Assembly (NCBI GenBank): GCA_903921965.1
Contig: CAIXSE010000775.1
Location: 1-8,208, forward strand
DNA from: an uncultured Thermoleophilia bacterium
GTDB taxonomy: Bacteria > Actinomycetota > Thermoleophilia > UBA2241
Direction of reading: 5' to 3'
DNA length: 8,208 nt
Positions 5,682 through 8,208 of the stretch are shown here, in pieces. Below the pieces are notes generated by a model. It was not told the DNA's origin, searched no databases, and was given only the letters and a program-made list of their open reading frames with translations. Position 1 is the first letter of the stretch. Each line of letters starts with the position of its first letter. Position numbers and translations under genes: made by a program.

Positions 5682-7514
5682 TCAATCGCCGTGCCACTCG
5701 AGGCTGACGACCGTCCCGACGCCGGCGCAGCTGTCGACCCTGAGGACGGCGCCGATCTCGTCGGCGCGCTCGCGCATGGTCTGCAGGCCGAGGTGGGCGG
5801 GCACGGGGGCGGCGGGCACGAAGCCGATGCCGTCGTCCTCGACGGTGAGCCCGAGCCGAAGGCTGCGGGTCTCGAGCGTGATCCACGCGTTGTCGGCACG
5901 GGCGTGGCGGGTCACGTTGTTCAGCGCCTCCTGGGCGATGCGGTACGCGGCCACGTGGATCGCCGCCGGCACCTGACCGTCACCGTGGACGGCCACGTGG
6001 ACGGCGGCGCTCGTGGCGCCGCGCGCGGCCTCGGCGAGGTACTCGACGAGCTGCCCGAGCGGCACCGCTTCGAGCGGCTCGCCACGGAGCTCGAGCAGCA
6101 GCGTACGCATCTGCGCGAGGGCGCCGCGGTTGAGCCGCGCCACCTCCTGCGCCCCGCGGACGACCTTAGGTGAGGCGTCCTCGGCGCGGGTGAGCGCCTC
6201 GGCCCGCAGCGTGGCGGCGAAGAGCGCCTGCGTCACCGAATCGTGGAGCTCCCGCGCGAGGCGCCCGCGCTCCTGCTCGGCGGCCTTCACGGCCTCGCTC
6301 TCGCGCAGCGCGCGCTCCGCGCGCGCCGCTTCGATGAACGCCCAGGCGCGGTCGGCCGCCTCGCGCACCAGCGCCGACTCCTGCTCGCTCCACTCCCGCC
6401 CGGCGCACCCCCAGACGACCACGCCCGCCGCCGTGCGGCCGTGCCGGTGCAGCGGCTGCAGCACGACGCCCCCGGCGACCGGCGGCCGTCCTTCCACGAA
6501 CGCCGACCGCGGGAACTCCGGGTCGGCGGCGGCCGTGCCGGCGTCCGCCGGCGTCCACCGGCGCGTCGGCTGCACCGCCTCACCCCCGTCGCCGACTTCG
6601 AGCAGCGCGCAGCCGGAGGCGCCGAGGAACAGGCCGAGGCGGGCGAGCGCGACGTCGGCCATGGCCCCGGGGTCGTCGAGCTCGCGCAGCGCGTCGCTCA
6701 ACTCCAGGAGGAAGGTCTGGCGCGCCTCGCTGGCGCGCACCGCCGCCAGCGCCTGCTCGTGCTCCGTCACGTCCTGCACCAGCGACATGACCGAGGCCAT
6801 GCGCCCGCGCTCGTCGAGGAGCACCGAGTTGTGCCAGACGCAATCGATGACGCGCCCGTCCCTGGTCACGTTGCGGTTGCGCCCCACGACTCCCGCGTGG
6901 TGCCCGCCGCTCAGCTTCTCCATGGTGGCCGCGACCAGGTGGATGTCGTCCTCGTGGACGATCCCCAGCTCCATGATCGGCTTGCCGACCGTCTCGGCTG
7001 CCGCCCACCCGAACATCGCCTCGGCTTCACCCGCCCACTGGGTGACGATGAACTCGGCATCCCATTCGACGACGGCCAGCGGGGTGTTGCGGAGGTGGCG
7101 GCGCAGCCGCTGCTCGCTCCCGATGACCTCGCGGACCTGACGCCCGCGCTCGGCCGCGTCGAACACGTGGATACCGAGGCCGCCGCCCTCCAGAGGGCAG
7201 GCCCGGCAGCGGAAGCCGCCGCCGATCGCTTCGGCGGCGACCACGAACTCGACCGTCACGCGCCGCTCCATGGCCTCCCGGAGCTGGGAGAACCCCTCGT
7301 CCAGCGCCACCGGCGACGCCACGCGACGCAGGGACGGAAGCTCGCGCAGGTCGCGCCCGGCCAGCCGGTCCGGGTCGACCCCGAGGATGCCCGCGGCCGC
7401 CTCGCTCACTGCCACCAGCCGCCAGCAGGCGTCCACCGTGATGAACGTCTCGAGGCCCACCGGCATGGGGTCCGGCGTGAGTTCGCTCCTGCCTTCGTGG
7501 GCCGACTCGGGCAC
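5682..7514 (-). CDS. Soluble sensor histidine kinase, PAS-PAS-GAF-HisKA_3-HATPase (NarL/DegS-like)
   Basis: The 610-residue product has no membrane segment and should sense a cytoplasmic or diffusible signal. A first PAS-like domain spans about 20-125. A second PAS is at about 133-257, with RNTPLAVVEWD near its start and VMSLVQDVTEHE at its end. A degenerate GAF-like domain spans about 265-398. The dimerisation/phosphotransfer helix of the HisKA_3 type has ARELHDSVTQ, with predicted phosphoacceptor H424. The ATPase has the N-box AQEALNN (527-533), the G1 box DDGIGF (560-565), the G2 box GLQTMRERA (576-584) and a final GVGTVV. GTG 7514 is taken as the start because GGAGG lies 7 nt upstream; the frame continues to GTG 7568, but without a comparable site. 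Such kinases normally phosphorylate LuxR/NarL-type regulators, and none is in the window. The Fic-NTase gene begins 54 bp downstream on the same strand, so the two may be co-transcribed. Confidence 0.93.
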   Translation of the reverse strand: MPESAHEGRSELTPDPMPVGLETFITVDACWRLVAVSEAAAGILGVDPDRLAGRDLRELPSLRRVASPVALDEGFSQLREAMERRVTVEFVVAAEAIGGGFRCRACPLEGGGLGIHVFDAAERGRQVREVIGSEQRLRRHLRNTPLAVVEWDAEFIVTQWAGEAEAMFGWAAAETVGKPIMELGIVHEDDIHLVAATMEKLSGGHHAGVVGRNRNVTRDGRVIDCVWHNSVLLDERGRMASVMSLVQDVTEHEQALAAVRASEARQTFLLELSDALRELDDPGAMADVALARLGLFLGASGCALLEVGDGGEAVQPTRRWTPADAGTAAADPEFPRSAFVEGRPPVAGGVVLQPLHRHGRTAAGVVVWGCAGREWSEQESALVREAADRAWAFIEAARAERALRESEAVKAAEQERGRLARELHDSVTQALFAATLRAEALTRAEDASPKVVRGAQEVARLNRGALAQMRTLLLELRGEPLEAVPLGQLVEYLAEAARGATSAAVHVAVHGDGQVPAAIHVAAYRIAQEALNNVTRHARADNAWITLETRSLRLGLTVEDDGIGFVPAAPVPAHLGLQTMRERADEIGAVLRVDSCAGVGTVVSLEWHGD

Positions 7515-7521
7515 TCGTCTT

Positions 7522-7526
7522 CCTCC
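7522..7526 (-). promoter_or_regulatory. Ribosome binding site of the histidine kinase
   Basis: GGAGG on the minus strand is followed by AAGACGA and then GTG at 7514. This 7-nt spacing is near ideal and decides the start over the farther GTG at 7568. Confidence 0.8.
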
Positions 7527-7531
7527 GGACA

Positions 7532-7563
7532 CCGTCCGCACGATTCTACCGGACCGGACGGAC
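7532..7563. promoter_or_regulatory. Histidine kinase -10 element framed by an inverted repeat
   Basis: On the minus strand TAGAAT (7548-7543) is the best -10 hexamer in the divergent region and would start transcription about 20 nt before GTG 7514. No recognisable -35 precedes it. CCGTCCG (7532-7538) and CGGACGG (7555-7561) form a perfect 7-bp inverted repeat around this hexamer. The right arm lies within a tandem GGAC run (7551-7563). A protein bound here would cover the kinase promoter; autoregulation is inference. Confidence 0.4.
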
Positions 7564-7586
7564 AGCACGGGCGCCGGCGCGCCGCC

Positions 7587-7614
7587 TTGTCAAGGGCGTC
7601 ACCGCGGCTACACT
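7587..7614 (+). promoter_or_regulatory. Promoter of the agmatine deiminase gene, probably leaderless
   Basis: TTGTCA (7587-7592), a 16-bp spacer and TACACT (7609-7614) resemble a housekeeping sigma promoter. The -10 ends 6 nt before the ATG at 7621, so the expected start point falls on or beside the A of the ATG. No Shine-Dalgarno sequence is present in CGAAGC before the ATG. Together these point to a leaderless transcript, which is common in Actinomycetota. Confidence 0.55.
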
Positions 7615-7620
7615 CGAAGC

Positions 7621-8208
7621 ATGATCGAGACTCCGTCCCGGGCAGGTTTCTCGCTGCCGCCGGAGTGGGCGCCACACTCGTGCTGCTGGATGGCGTGGCC
7701 GTGCCGCGAGCACAGCTTCTCCGACGTCGACGCGGCGCGCGACGACTTCGCCACGGTCGCGCGCACCATCGCGCGCCACGAGCCGGTGCGCATGATCGCC
7801 AACCCCGGGCACGTGGAGGACGCGCGCCGGCGCTGCTGCGCGCATCCCGGCGGCGCGCCGGCAGACGTCGAGATCGTGAGCATGCCCACGAACGACTCCT
7901 GGGTGCGCGACACGGCGCCGACCTTCCTGATCGGGCCCGGCGGCGAGCTGGGAGCCGTCGAGTGGCGCTTCACCGGCTGGGGCGGCTTCCGCCGCGACTA
8001 CAGCGAGACGGCGAAGATGGCCGGGCGCGTGAGCGCCCTGACCGGCGCCCGCCGCTTCACCGCGCCGATCGCCTTCGAGGGCGGCGCCTTCAGCTCCGAC
8101 GGGCAGGGGACGCTGCTCACCACCGCGGAGGTGGTGCTCGACGAGGACCGCAACCCGGGGCTGTCCAGGGAGGACGCCGAGGCCGTCTTCAAGGAGTACC
8201 TCGGCGCC
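7621..8208 (+). CDS. aguA: Agmatine deiminase family protein, partial, C-terminus beyond window
   Basis: The first 196 residues of a family usually near 350-370 are present; the frame is open to the window edge. AguA hydrolyses agmatine to N-carbamoylputrescine and ammonia in the arginine-decarboxylase route to putrescine. Visible signatures are the N-terminal WMAWPCRE (23-30), the core NDSWVRDTAPTF (91-102), FTGWGGF (117-123), EGG (153-155) and DGQGTLLTT (160-168) followed by DRNPGLS. The Glu of EGG matches the active-site Glu of known agmatine deiminases. The catalytic His-x-Asp and Cys lie in the missing part, so activity cannot be confirmed. Differences from typical AguA include HSFSD after WPCRE, where an aromatic Trp is often found, and AFSSDGQG where SIHVDGEG is common. 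These could mean a different guanidine substrate within the PAD_porph family. Transcription is likely leaderless and divergent from the histidine kinase. Confidence 0.88.
   Translation, partial: MIETPSRAGFSLPPEWAPHSCCWMAWPCREHSFSDVDAARDDFATVARTIARHEPVRMIANPGHVEDARRRCCAHPGGAPADVEIVSMPTNDSWVRDTAPTFLIGPGGELGAVEWRFTGWGGFRRDYSETAKMAGRVSALTGARRFTAPIAFEGGAFSSDGQGTLLTTAEVVLDEDRNPGLSREDAEAVFKEYLGA

Noticed and set aside
3900..6173. 757-residue open frame on the plus strand antisense to the Fic-NTase and kinase genes
   Set aside because: Its translation is Arg/Glu/Gly/His-rich with no domain motifs, while the opposite strand encodes two clear enzymes. Long antisense frames are expected where third positions are nearly all G or C.

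Overview
The window is a very GC-rich stretch (clearly above 70% by eye) with the dense codon use and long antisense shadow frames typical of a high-GC bacterium. The protein flavours suggest an Actinomycetota member, perhaps a deep-branching or environmental lineage such as Coriobacteriia or Thermoleophilia relatives: the methyltransferase closely resembles a family I associate with Coriobacteriia, and the nucleotidyltransferase domain resembles one I associate with Thermoleophilia and Chloroflexi. That assignment is inference. No mobile element, CRISPR array, tRNA or rRNA was seen.

Layout. Positions 1-1055 (minus) hold the N-terminal part of a long-chain acyl-CoA synthetase that runs off the left edge. 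Upstream of it on the same strand, 1198-2034 encodes a class I SAM-dependent methyltransferase. A 366-bp gene-poor divergent region (2035-2400) with several inverted and direct repeats separates it from a secreted DUF3089 alpha/beta-hydrolase (2401-3489, plus). That gene converges on a large minus-strand gene (3561-5627), with a strong GC hairpin between them at 3527-3553. The large gene is the most unusual item: a class II Fic protein fused in one reading frame to a complete AbiEii/MNT-like nucleotidyltransferase domain. Its Fic motif also has Gly where the usual acidic residue sits. A soluble PAS-PAS-GAF sensor histidine kinase (5682-7514, minus) lies 54 bp upstream of it in the same direction. 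Across a compact divergent promoter region, the plus-strand gene at 7621 encodes the first 196 residues of an agmatine deiminase and is probably read from a leaderless transcript.

How they may work together. Histidine kinase and Fic-nucleotidyltransferase are close enough to be co-transcribed, but no response regulator is present here and no functional link is shown. The acyl-CoA synthetase, methyltransferase, hydrolase and agmatine deiminase look like ordinary, mostly independent metabolic genes. The best candidate for something undescribed is the double-enzyme Fic-NTase polypeptide.
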